From contig NZ_BAXZ01000001.1 in NCBI RefSeq assembly GCF_000684975.1, positions 174,471 through 238,470 on the forward strand: 64,000 nt of DNA, written 5' to 3'. The notes beneath the pieces are model-generated. The model was not told where the DNA came from. It ran no database searches and saw nothing but the letters and a program-made list of their open reading frames with translations. The position numbers and the translations under genes are program-made. This stretch comes from Paraburkholderia acidipaludis NBRC 101816. GTDB lineage: Bacteria > Pseudomonadota > Gammaproteobacteria > Burkholderiales > Burkholderiaceae. Positions 54,563-63,033 of the stretch are shown one piece after another (position 1 is the first letter of the stretch; each line of letters opens with the position of its first letter).

Positions 54563-54667
54563 ATGAACCGTAACGCCGCGAAAAATATTGTTGCGGGTTT
54601 TCAACGTCGGACTGTTCAAACGCAAAGGGCAGCCCGCAAGCTGCCCTCCCCCCGTTATTCCCGGTAA
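54563..54667 (+). CDS. Possible 34-aa small protein
   Basis: An ATG at 54563 preceded by GGAGG (9 nt) opens 34 codons (MNRNAAKNIVAGFQRRTVQT...SPRYSR), then TAA. The strong ribosome-binding site is the only support. The 3' half overlaps the terminator hairpin of the opposite-strand ligase gene. No known family. Confidence 0.35.
   Translation: MNRNAAKNIVAGFQRRTVQTQRAARKLPSPRYSR
54628..54651 (-). terminator. Terminator-like hairpin after the YbdK-type gene
   Basis: GGGCAGC-CCGCAA-GCTGCCC forms a 7 bp stem. On the minus strand TTTGCGTTTG follows, a broken T tract, about 30 bp after the gene. Confidence 0.6.
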
Positions 54668-54680
54668 AGCCGGCTGCCGC

Positions 54681-55796
54681 TCACGCGCGCCAGCGCAAAC
54701 ACTGCTGGCGCACGGCCTCGTGCAGCGATTTTTCCTCGGCCACCACGCCGCGCAGCCAGGTGGCGTCGTTGGTCTGGCCGCGGGCGATCGTGCCGATCTC
54801 GGTCAGCGCCCGGGTCGAAGCGAGCGCCTCGCCGTGCGGCGCGATGCGCTCGAGCGTTGCCAGGATGTCCTCGGAAATCGTGCGCCGCTCGCCCGTCTGG
54901 GGATCGACGCAGGTGCCCGCAAGCCCGAAGCGGCACGCCTGGAAACGGTTGAAGGTATAGACGAGGTAGTCGTCTTCGAGCGGCATGATCGGCCGGTCGG
55001 TGAGCAAATGGCGTGCGAGCGTCTGGATATAGCAGGCAATGGCCGCGGCCCGCTCGACCGAAAGCGGCGTGTCCATCACGCGCACCTCGATGGTCCCGAA
55101 GCCCGGCTTCGGCCGGATGTCCCAATAGAAGTCTTTCATGCTGTTGACAACACCGGTGTGCACCATCTTCGAGAAGTATTCCTTGAACGCCTCCCAGCTC
55201 AGCACGAACGGCGCGCGCCCGGACAGCGGGAACGCGAACACGGAATTCAGGCGTGCCGAATGAAATCCGGTATCGACGCCCTGCACATACGGCGACGATG
55301 CCGAAAGCGCGATGAAGTGCGGAATGAAACGCGAGAGCGAGTGCAGCAGGAACAACGCGCTGTCCGCGTCGGGGCAGCCGATGTGCACGTGCTGGCCGAA
55401 CACCGTGAACTGCTTGGCGAGATATCCGTAGAGTTCCGAAAGATATTGAAATCGCGGCGTGTCGACGATGCGGCGGTCGCTCCATTGCTGGAAAGCGTGT
55501 GTGCCCCCGCCGCACAGACCCACATTGAGCCGGTCCGCCGCGGCGACGAGCGTGTCGCGAATCTTGCGCAGGTCGGTCACGGCCTGCTCGTGCGTCGTGC
55601 AGATGCCCGTGGACAGCTCGATCATGCTTTCGGTGATTTCGGGCGTGATGTTGCCCGGAATCTCCTGATCCTTCACGAGACGCATCAGGTCGCTGCCTGC
55701 CTTCGTCAGATCATAGTCGTGCGTATTGACGATCTGCATTTCGAGTTCGATACCGAACGTGAACGGTTTCGAGTCGACAAATGATTCCAGTGACAT
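54681..55796 (-). CDS. ybdK: YbdK-type carboxylate-amine ligase (glutamate-cysteine ligase 2)
   Basis: A 371-residue ATP-grasp-like ligase of the GCS2 family, which has weak gamma-glutamylcysteine synthetase activity in E. coli. Motifs are FTFGIELEMQIVN, ITESMIELSTGIC, QHVHIGCPD and GTIEVRVMDTP. GAGGACGCC precedes the ATG at 55796. It lies 100 bp after a Kef-like antiporter gene in the same direction. True physiological substrates are unknown for most members. Confidence 0.9.
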   Translation of the reverse strand: MSLESFVDSKPFTFGIELEMQIVNTHDYDLTKAGSDLMRLVKDQEIPGNITPEITESMIELSTGICTTHEQAVTDLRKIRDTLVAAADRLNVGLCGGGTHAFQQWSDRRIVDTPRFQYLSELYGYLAKQFTVFGQHVHIGCPDADSALFLLHSLSRFIPHFIALSASSPYVQGVDTGFHSARLNSVFAFPLSGRAPFVLSWEAFKEYFSKMVHTGVVNSMKDFYWDIRPKPGFGTIEVRVMDTPLSVERAAAIACYIQTLARHLLTDRPIMPLEDDYLVYTFNRFQACRFGLAGTCVDPQTGERRTISEDILATLERIAPHGEALASTRALTEIGTIARGQTNDATWLRGVVAEEKSLHEAVRQQCLRWRA

Positions 55797-55896
55797 GGCG
55801 TCCTCTAGTGCAGGCGCACCGCCCCTGGCGGCAGCGGGCGAAGTGCGCGGTGTTCCACTTGCGGCGGCGCGCGGCACGGCCGCGGCGCCGCCGGTT

Positions 55897-57102
55897 TCAT
55901 TCTTCGCCTCGCTCGCCCACGAGTGCAAGCGCGCGATAGACGAGCCACGGCCCGAGCAGTTGCAGCGCGACGACCGCGCACATCACGATCGCGCGCAGCC
56001 GTGGATCGAAGCTCGGATAAAGTTCATAGGTGTCCTGCATGAGCAGCAATGCGAGCGCCGACATTGGTGTCAGCGCAACCCCGAGCGCCGCGCCCTGCTT
56101 CCATTCGAGACCGCTCGGCTTCGCGAAAATCAGTACACCGACCAGTTTCGCGACGAACCGCGCGACGATCAATCCAGCCGCGGCCACACCGCCAACGAGG
56201 ATGTCGTGCCATTCGAAAGTCGTCAGCGTGAGGACGAACAGAATCACGGTGAGCAGCCAGCCGGCCGTGCCGAAATGCTGCGGCCACAATTGCGGGCGCG
56301 CTTCGAGATTCTTCACGATGATGCCGGCCGCGAGCAGGCTGAGAATCGTCGAAAGCTTGAACACATGCCCAATGCCGATGGCGAGCAGCACGAGGCCGAA
56401 CAGCGCGACGAACGAATGCTCGTCCTGCGGACTGAGCCGCCGGTAGAACAAGGTGCAGGCGCGTGCGAGCAGATACGCGAGGACCAGCGATCCCACCAGC
56501 AGATAAAGCGGCTGCAGGATCGTCGCAATCACGTTGCCGTAAATCTCCTGATGCAACCAGCCCGAAGCGAGCTTTTCCACCACCACCGCGTACATGCTGT
56601 TGAGCCCGGTGAGCGTGAGAAGCCGCTGCGTGACCTGCCCTTCGGCGCGCAGTTCCGTCTTGAGCTGGATGACCATGGCGGGCGACGTGGCCATCGCGAT
56701 CGACGCGACGACGAGCGTCACCATCAGCGGCACCTTGAGGAACAGCAGCACGACCAGCACGAGCACGAACGTGAATGTCGCTTCCGCGAGGCTCGACAGG
56801 ATCAGCCAGGGATTGCGGCGGATCCAGCGCAGGTCGAGCCGGCTGCCGAGCTCGAACAGCAGCAGACCGAGCGCGACGTCGAGGAGCGGCCGCGCGGCGC
56901 GCGCGACGTCGGCATCGATCACGCCGAAGCCCGCCGAACCCGCGATGAGACCGATGACGGCATACCCCGAAATGCGCGGCAAACGCCAGGCACGATAGCA
57001 GAGTTCGCCGCACAGCCCGGCGGCCAGCAATGCGAGGCCCGCCCAGAAAATGCCGTCGAGCTGCAGCGGCCAGGCAGGAAAGAACGAAAACGCCGACTTC
57101 AT
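55897..57102 (-). CDS. Kef-type cation/proton antiporter (membrane domain only)
   Basis: A 401-residue membrane protein of the CPA2 family with about 12 hydrophobic segments. The family motifs LGLLLFELGSRLDL and ASIAMATSPAMVIQLKTE are visible. The cytosolic RCK/TrkA-N nucleotide- and glutathione-sensing domain of full KefB/KefC is absent. AAGGAG lies 11 nt before the ATG at 57102. It is the upstream partner of ybdK; see findings for a possible thiol link. Confidence 0.85.
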   Translation of the reverse strand: MKSAFSFFPAWPLQLDGIFWAGLALLAAGLCGELCYRAWRLPRISGYAVIGLIAGSAGFGVIDADVARAARPLLDVALGLLLFELGSRLDLRWIRRNPWLILSSLAEATFTFVLVLVVLLFLKVPLMVTLVVASIAMATSPAMVIQLKTELRAEGQVTQRLLTLTGLNSMYAVVVEKLASGWLHQEIYGNVIATILQPLYLLVGSLVLAYLLARACTLFYRRLSPQDEHSFVALFGLVLLAIGIGHVFKLSTILSLLAAGIIVKNLEARPQLWPQHFGTAGWLLTVILFVLTLTTFEWHDILVGGVAAAGLIVARFVAKLVGVLIFAKPSGLEWKQGAALGVALTPMSALALLLMQDTYELYPSFDPRLRAIVMCAVVALQLLGPWLVYRALALVGERGEE

Positions 57103-58037
57103 TGTGGTGGCTTCTCCTTGTGCAACATCTTGCATGGACCGGAGCGAGGCGCTCGAGCGCCAACTCGGGTCGACACGGAAGACAGTCCGGCTGCCCGACG
57201 GTGACGGACAGCGGATGATCGACAACCGCTCACGCACGGGCGAACACAGGCAAGCCGCGTGCCGTGTACCGGGGGCTCGGCCCGGGCTCCCGTCATTCGG
57301 GGCGTGGCCCGGACGGCCGAGATACAAGACCGAAATTCCACAGACGATACGCGCCCCGCCGGGCGGGGTTCAACTGCGCAACTGCGGGAAAGCACAGCGC
57401 CGGCGTGCCGGAAGCGGCAGACAACCGGTGCGGGCGCGTACGTGGGATAGCGGCGCCCGCGTTGGATGAACGAACGCCGCCGCTTCTCCTGAGCACTGAG
57501 AGTCAGGACAAGCGACATCCGTTCCATGGATGCGTCGGCCGTCAAATGCGGATCGCGACGCAGGAAGAACGGCGATTGTGCCATAGCTTTTTTGCAATTG
57601 TCCCCGCTAACGGCAACCGGTTGCCGGGGCGGTAATTACGTCTGACTGATGGCGCAGATGGAAATTTTGACCGCTATGCGGAGGTCTCGAAGGCGTCTGT
57701 GTAAAAGGGATGCCGGCCGGTAGCGATGGCGTCAGCTTCGAATTTATGGTTTACCGTATGTATACGTAGTAGAAGTTAACAAAGGGCCCCGTTTCCTGTG
57801 GACAACCGCGGATAACTCCAACGGATCAGTGACTTGGCGCCCGCACAACCGGTCGCAAAGGATGTGAGGCGCAGTCCGGGACCATAGAGCAACTTTTAGG
57901 TCGCCTGGACGGCGCCGCGAGTTACCCCGTTTACGTCCACATCGATTCCACACGCGCTTCACCTTCAATCCGCGCGGTTATCCACAGCGTAGAGTGGATA
58001 ACCTTGGCGTGAGTGCGCGCTGGCGCATCCAGAATGT
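57103..58037. other. 935 bp gap with a DnaA-box inverted repeat
   Basis: No gene is supported; the open frames here are GC-driven and have no ribosome-binding sites or family signatures. The right half has several DnaA-box-like words and a perfect inverted repeat near 57976-58003. The left half should hold the antiporter promoter. Confidence 0.45.
57976..58003. promoter_or_regulatory. Inverted repeat containing DnaA boxes
   Basis: GGTTATCCAC (57976-57985) and GTGGATAACC (57994-58003) form a perfect 10 bp inverted repeat with an 8 bp spacer. The left arm includes the perfect DnaA box TTATCCACA (57978-57986); the right arm is a one-mismatch box (57993-58001). TGTGGACAA at 57797 is a further near match. 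There is no T tract, so it does not look like a normal terminator of mnmC. Confidence 0.5.
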
Positions 58038-59999
58038 CTACAGATTCCGTTGGCGCAATGCGCGCTGCAAGAAGCGCGCGGGGTCGAGCTGTTCCGCGAG
58101 TTCGCGCTCGAGCGGCCACGGCTCGCCTTCGAGTTGCGAGGCGATCAGTTCGGCACCCAGCGCCGACCATACGAGGCCGCGGGATCCGTAGGCAAAGGCG
58201 CCGTAGAGGCCCGGCACGCGTGGCAGGTCGAGCGGCCAGGCGCCGGCGAGACGCGCGGCAGCGCGCCGCGCCTCGGCTTCGTCGCCGAGCTGCCCGATCA
58301 TCGGCAAGCGGTCGCTCGTCACGCAGCGAAACGCGGTGCGCCCATCCAGCTCGCCGGCGCGACCAGAAGCGAGCGCCGCGTCGAGGCCGGGCAGCATCTG
58401 CGCGACGCGTTCGAGGTTCTCCACGTGTCCCGCTGCACGCAGCTCGGTCCCGGCGTCGTCGACTTCGTAGGTGGCACCTGCGAGCGTGATGTCGTTTGCG
58501 AGCGGCACCGCGTAGCCGTCGCCGATCACGGGTACGCGCAACGGCGCGATCGGGCTGGATCCGACGAGCGTGAGCTGGCCGCGCACGATGCGGGTGGGGG
58601 CGTGATCGAGCGACGCCGCTCGCGCGGCGTCGTGCGCATTGGCGAAAATCACGACCTCGGCCCGGGCGATGAGCGCGCCGGTTTCGTCGCGGACATCCCA
58701 GCCGTCGGCCGTGCGCTCAACGCGCGTCGCGTTCGTGCCGAAACGCGCGTCGAGCAGCGTGCCTGCCGCCGCGCATTGTGCGCGGCACAACGAGGCCGGA
58801 TCGATTGCGCCGCCAAGCGGATAGAACCAGCCGTCGTAAGCGAGTTCGACGCCGGCGATTTGCGCGGCTTCCTGACGCGAAACCGCATGAGCGTATTCGT
58901 TGGGATAACCGAACGAATCGAGGGCCGCGGCCACGGCGCGCGATTCGTCGTCGGTGGCGAGATGAAGGAGTCCGGAATGTGTGCGCACCGGTCCTTCGCC
59001 CGCCGTGTCGAGCGCGGCCCAGCGCTGCCGTGCGTAGAGAAAGCCCGCGCGCGTGATGCGCGACGCGCTGCTGTCGTCGCGCGAGATCAGCGGATGGAAA
59101 ACGCCCGCGGGATTGCCCGACGCTTCGCGCGCCGGCGCGGCATGGCGTTCGACGAGGGTCACGCGCCAGCCGCGCGCCGCGAGCCGCTCGACGAGCGCGC
59201 AGCCCGCGAGCCCCGCGCCGATCACGACCGCATGGCGCTCGCCCACGGCGGCAGGCAGCGGCGGTTCATAGCGCCGCACGCGCCAGCGCGGTGCGAAGCG
59301 GCCCACGAGCATCGCGCGCTTCGACCCGAAGCCCTCGACCTTGCGATACTCGAAGCCGCTCGCTACGAGCGCGCGCTTGACCTCGCCGGCGCTGCTCCAG
59401 GTCGCGAACGTTGCGTCGTCGCCGGCCACGCGGGCCAGCACCTTGAAGAGCGTCGGCGACCACAGATCGGGATTCTTCGCCGGTGCGAAGCCGTCGAGAT
59501 AAAAGGCATCCGCACGTAACCACATTTTGGGAAGCACTTCGAGCGCGTCGCCGAAAACGAGCGTCAACGTGACGCGTCCGCCTTCGAATTCGAGCCGATG
59601 GGTGCCCGGCACGAGCATCGGCCACGCGTTGGCGAGTTCGCGCGCGAGTGCCGAAAGGGGTGCGCGGGCAACGATCGCGTCGAGCACGGTGCGCAGATCG
59701 TCGCGCGTAAATGGGTGCTTTTCCACCGAAACGAAATGCAACCGCTCGCAACGTGCGGGATCGTTGCGCCACGCGGACCAGGTGGCGAGGAAGTTCACTC
59801 CCATGCCGAAGCCCGTTTCCAGCACCGTGAAAATGCGGCGGTTCTGCCAGCGTTCGGGCAAGACGTTGCCGCGAAGAAAGACGGCTTCGGACTGGGCGAA
59901 TGCGCCGGATGCGCTGTGATAAATGTCGCCGAATGCGGGAGAAAACGGTGTACCGTCCTCGCGAAAAGCGAGCGTGGCGGGAGTCAGGATGGCGGTCAT
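58038..59999 (-). CDS. mnmC: Bifunctional tRNA wobble-uridine enzyme MnmC
   Basis: A 653-residue two-domain enzyme that completes the 5-methylaminomethyl group at tRNA U34. The N-terminal methyltransferase domain (residues 1 to about 240) has TGFGMGVNFLATW and DAFYLDGFAPAKNPDLW. The C-terminal FAD oxidase starts at about 255 with AVVIGAGLAGCALVERLA. The order and length are standard. The ATG at 59999 has a weak ribosome-binding site. It acts downstream of MnmG, encoded 30 kb away in this window. Confidence 0.96.
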   Translation of the reverse strand: MTAILTPATLAFREDGTPFSPAFGDIYHSASGAFAQSEAVFLRGNVLPERWQNRRIFTVLETGFGMGVNFLATWSAWRNDPARCERLHFVSVEKHPFTRDDLRTVLDAIVARAPLSALARELANAWPMLVPGTHRLEFEGGRVTLTLVFGDALEVLPKMWLRADAFYLDGFAPAKNPDLWSPTLFKVLARVAGDDATFATWSSAGEVKRALVASGFEYRKVEGFGSKRAMLVGRFAPRWRVRRYEPPLPAAVGERHAVVIGAGLAGCALVERLAARGWRVTLVERHAAPAREASGNPAGVFHPLISRDDSSASRITRAGFLYARQRWAALDTAGEGPVRTHSGLLHLATDDESRAVAAALDSFGYPNEYAHAVSRQEAAQIAGVELAYDGWFYPLGGAIDPASLCRAQCAAAGTLLDARFGTNATRVERTADGWDVRDETGALIARAEVVIFANAHDAARAASLDHAPTRIVRGQLTLVGSSPIAPLRVPVIGDGYAVPLANDITLAGATYEVDDAGTELRAAGHVENLERVAQMLPGLDAALASGRAGELDGRTAFRCVTSDRLPMIGQLGDEAEARRAAARLAGAWPLDLPRVPGLYGAFAYGSRGLVWSALGAELIASQLEGEPWPLERELAEQLDPARFLQRALRQRNL

Positions 60000-60424
60000 A
60001 AGGAACGCGAACGGGCTGGAACGTGCAGTGAAGACCTTGCGCGATCGCTCAAAACCCCCGCCCAGCCTGGTTTTGCGGCACCGGGGCGTTGGCAGGACGC
60101 AACGCACGACTGTCAAAAATCGTCAATGCAAGGGCCTTTTCGAGGGGTTGCGGCGAAAAAATGCAGGCGTTGGCCCGAATTCGGGAGAATCCCACTGCAA
60201 ATCTTCGAAACCCTTGTCGTTATTGGGTTTGCGCTGCGCTATCATAGCAAGCGCCGCCCAGGGAAGCGGCAGCACGGCCGTTGCGGTGAGGCGCCACGAT
60301 CTGCGCCGCAACGAAAAACGCCGGGGTGCTCCGGAACCGTCGCTGCTCGACGGCGCGGCACGCGTCCGTATAATCGGCGCGTTCGCGCTGTTCGTGTCAA
60401 CCTAAACTGATAAGGACTTTCTCA
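60000..60424. other. 425 bp gap upstream of hupB
   Basis: Control region of hupB and mnmC. No gene seen. The hupB promoter lies near its right end. Confidence 0.5.
60347..60374 (+). promoter_or_regulatory. Predicted hupB promoter
   Basis: TCGACG (60347-60352, four of six to consensus), 16 bp, then a perfect TATAAT (60369-60374), 51 bp before the hupB start. Confidence 0.6.
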
Positions 60425-60703
60425 ATGAATAAACAGGAACTGATCGACGCCGTTGCAGCACAGACGGGCGCAAGCAAGGCGCAAACCGGCGAGACGCTGG
60501 ACACGCTCCTCGAGGTGGTCAAGAAGGCTGTGGCGAAGGGTGACGCCGTGCAGCTGATCGGCTTCGGCAGCTTCGGTTCGGGCAAGCGTGCGGCGCGTAC
60601 GGGCCGTAACCCGAAGACGGGCGAAACCATCAAGATTCCGGCAGCCAAGACGGTCAAGTTCACGGCTGGCAAGGCGTTCAAGGACGCCGTCAACAAGCGC
60701 TGA
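60425..60703 (+). CDS. hupB: DNA-binding protein HU (beta type)
   Basis: A 92-residue nucleoid protein that binds and bends DNA. It begins NKQELIDAVAAQTGASKAQT and carries the HU/IHF signature GFGSFGSGKRAARTGRNPKT with the DNA-intercalating NPKTGE arm. AAGGA lies 8 nt before the ATG. It is a single gene between a consensus promoter and a strong terminator, as expected for a highly expressed nucleoid protein. Confidence 0.97.
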   Translation: MNKQELIDAVAAQTGASKAQTGETLDTLLEVVKKAVAKGDAVQLIGFGSFGSGKRAARTGRNPKTGETIKIPAAKTVKFTAGKAFKDAVNKR

Positions 60704-60725
60704 GACACTGCCGCTTTAAGTTGAC

Positions 60726-60750
60726 ACCCGCCCCCTGGCGGGTTTTTTTT
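60726..60750 (+). terminator. Terminator of hupB
   Basis: ACCCGCC-CCCT-GGCGGGT forms a 7 bp stem, followed by seven further T. It lies 22 bp after hupB. Confidence 0.93.
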
Positions 60751-60767
60751 CGCCCGCGTTTTTAGCG

Positions 60768-62030
60768 TCATTCAGGACGGTGGACGATTTCTCCCTCGCC
60801 GTCTTCATGATCGTTGTCGATGTCCCAGGACGGAAACGGATCGGCGAACGCGCGCCAGGCCTGCGCGCCGGCAGCGAATTCGGCGTCGCTCAGGAGGCAG
60901 GCGTCGAGCCTCGCTTGCCACGCCGCGCGATCCAGGTCCACGCCGATCATCACGAGTTCCTGGCGCCGGTCGCCGATGCTCGCGTCGTTCGCATCGCCGT
61001 ACCAGTCGCGTGCGATTTCCTGTTCGAGCTCGTCATCCTGCGGCCAGGTCTCGCGCGGCTGCGCGGCCCACCATGTGCCGGCCGGGCCATGCCGGCACGC
61101 GCCGCCCGCCTGCGAAAGCGAGCCGGCCACGTCGTTGCGCGTTGCGAGCCAGAAGAAGCCTTTGGTGCGCAGCACACCCTTCCATTCTTCATGCAGCAGC
61201 GCCCACAGGCGCTCCGGATGAAACGGCCGCCGCGCGCGATAGACGAAGTTGCCAATGCCGAATTCGTCGGCTTCGCCATGGTGATGATCGTGATCGTTGA
61301 GCGACGCGAGCCAGCCGGGGGCGCTCGAGGCAGCGTCGAAATCGAAGCGGCCCGTGTTCAGCACCTCGCCGAGCGGCACGGCGCCGAAACGGCTCACGAC
61401 TTGAATGGCGCGCGGATTGATGCGCGCGAGAATGCGCTGCAGGTGCGCGAGTTCGTCATCGCTCACGAGATCGGCCTTGTTCACGACGAGTACGTCGCAG
61501 AACTCCACCTGTTCGATCAGCAGTTCGACGAGCGTGCGGTCGTCTTCTTCGGTGGCGGCGAGGCCGCGTTCGGCGAGTGCGTCGGCGCAGGCGTAATCGC
61601 GCAGGAAGTTGAACGCGTCCACCACCGTCACCATCGTGTCGAGACGGGCGATGTCGGCAAGAGAAGTGCCGTCGTCGTCGACGAAGGTGAAGGTCTCGGC
61701 GATCGGCATGGGTTCGGCGATGCCCGTGGATTCGATCAGGATCGCGTCGAATCGCTGTTCCTGCGCGAGGCGGCGGATCTCGGTGAGCAGATCGTCGCGC
61801 AGCGTGCAGCAGATGCAGCCGTTCGACATTTCGACGAGCTTTTCCTCGACGTGCGAGAGCGCCGAGGCGTCGCGCACGAGCGCGGCGTCGATATTGACGG
61901 CGGCGAGGTCGTTGACGATCACGGCAACGCGCAGGCCGGCGCGATTCGCGAGGATGTGGTTGAGCAGCGTGGTCTTGCCCGCGCCCAGGAACCCGGCGAG
62001 CACGGTGACGGGCAGTGGCGGCTGGTTCAT
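60768..62030 (-). CDS. COG0523-family GTPase, probable zinc metallochaperone
   Basis: A 420-residue CobW/YeiR/ZigA-like protein. The P-loop GFLGAGKTTLLNH starts at residue 13. The metal-binding motif GCICC (Cys72, 74, 75) follows, and NKADL sits in the G4 position. A His-rich stretch DHDHHHGEADE lies between the GTPase and the C-terminal domain. The ATG at 62030 gives the usual N-terminus. These proteins insert zinc into enzymes under zinc shortage; the client is not identifiable and no Zur box was recognised. Confidence 0.88.
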   Translation of the reverse strand: MNQPPLPVTVLAGFLGAGKTTLLNHILANRAGLRVAVIVNDLAAVNIDAALVRDASALSHVEEKLVEMSNGCICCTLRDDLLTEIRRLAQEQRFDAILIESTGIAEPMPIAETFTFVDDDGTSLADIARLDTMVTVVDAFNFLRDYACADALAERGLAATEEDDRTLVELLIEQVEFCDVLVVNKADLVSDDELAHLQRILARINPRAIQVVSRFGAVPLGEVLNTGRFDFDAASSAPGWLASLNDHDHHHGEADEFGIGNFVYRARRPFHPERLWALLHEEWKGVLRTKGFFWLATRNDVAGSLSQAGGACRHGPAGTWWAAQPRETWPQDDELEQEIARDWYGDANDASIGDRRQELVMIGVDLDRAAWQARLDACLLSDAEFAAGAQAWRAFADPFPSWDIDNDHEDGEGEIVHRPE

Positions 62031-62169
62031 CGCAGTGTGGCAGTCAGAAGGACGTAAATCAGGAGGACGTGAGACGGGCCGCACGAATGCGGCGCTAGAG
62101 CGCATTGTGCATCATTTGCGCGCGGTGCGCCGATCGTCCTTGTCTTTCAGGCCGGGCAGGCGTTGCAGC

Positions 62170-62619
62170 TTACTTGAGGAAATGCCACTGCCGAAGAATG
62201 GCGGCGATCTGCTGCGCGTAGCGGTCGCGCAGCGCCGGTGTTTCCGAATGGTAGGCGCCGACCGCGGCCCACGTGTTGCCGTACTTGTTCATCTGCTGGC
62301 GCAGATGCCACGCGGCGATGTAGACGTTCTTGCAGGGCTCCATCAGCGTGCTCTGCGAGATGCCGTACTGCGCGAGCGTGGGGAGATGCACGGAATTGAT
62401 CTGCATGACGCCGTAATCGACCGATCCGTTAGCATTCCTGTGTACTGCGTCGGGATGGTTATGCGATTCCTGCCATGCGATCGCACGCAAGATCAGCGGA
62501 TTGACCTGCTGGTAGCGGGCGGCCGCATCGAAGCAGTCGGCGCGCGCGAGCGTGCTGACGCCGGCCAGCGCGAGCGTGGCGGCAGCAGCGGCAATCGAAC
62601 GGGAGCAGGCCTTCTTCAT
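62170..62619 (-). CDS. Small exported lytic transglycosylase (IagB/VirB1 type)
   Basis: A 149-residue exported SLT-type transglycosylase. A signal peptide ends near LARA-DC. The catalytic Glu51 is in IAWQESHNHPDAV; YGVMQIN, AAWHLR and VGAYHSE follow the SLT order. The ATG at 62619 gives a normal signal peptide; 15 earlier codons do not. It is placed next to the type II secretion gene gspD but on the opposite strand. Its kind often opens the cell wall for secretion or pilus assembly. Confidence 0.88.
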   Translation of the reverse strand: MKKACSRSIAAAAATLALAGVSTLARADCFDAAARYQQVNPLILRAIAWQESHNHPDAVHRNANGSVDYGVMQINSVHLPTLAQYGISQSTLMEPCKNVYIAAWHLRQQMNKYGNTWAAVGAYHSETPALRDRYAQQIAAILRQWHFLK

Positions 62620-63033
62620 GACACGGCAAGTACGCAGTACGGGCATCCGGATCGCCCGTATCATACCGGCCGCTTATGACGCGTCAAGCCGGCATGCCCA
62701 TCTGGATGAGGTCCGGCAAACACGGCTCCGCGTATAAGGCGGTAAGGGAAGGTAAGGATAAATACTGGCCACGCTACCCGGTTGCTTACAAAAAGCTTTT
62801 AAGTCTGCGGCGCAACTAGAAGAAATCCACGGACTGCCCAACCTTGTGACAAATTCGACACGAAAAGCTGCTACTGTTGCGTTTTTTTGTAGATCATTGG
62901 TGGCCGAGGGGACGAGAGAGGCGGCCGCCGCGATCGGCCGGTGCAGGCTGACAGGCGCGCAGGCCCGTCACGCGCTCACCGCCGCTCGCTCATTCCGCAC
63001 GAACAGCCGGCGACGCCCGCCACCGGCTTCGAT
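62620..63033. other. 414 bp divergent control region of gspD and the transglycosylase gene
   Basis: Two divergent promoters are expected. No conserved gene. A 63-codon GTG-started frame (62846-63037) overlaps the first gspD ATG as ATGA but has no ribosome-binding site or family resemblance. Confidence 0.45.

Noticed and set aside
57099..57584. 161-codon minus-strand frame upstream of the Kef-like gene
   Set aside because: No ribosome-binding site, Arg/Ser/Cys-rich random composition, and it would overlap the antiporter start.
57797..58003. Calling this region the chromosomal origin
   Set aside because: Too few DnaA boxes, no obvious AT-rich unwinding element and no dnaA/dnaN nearby; kept only as a finding.
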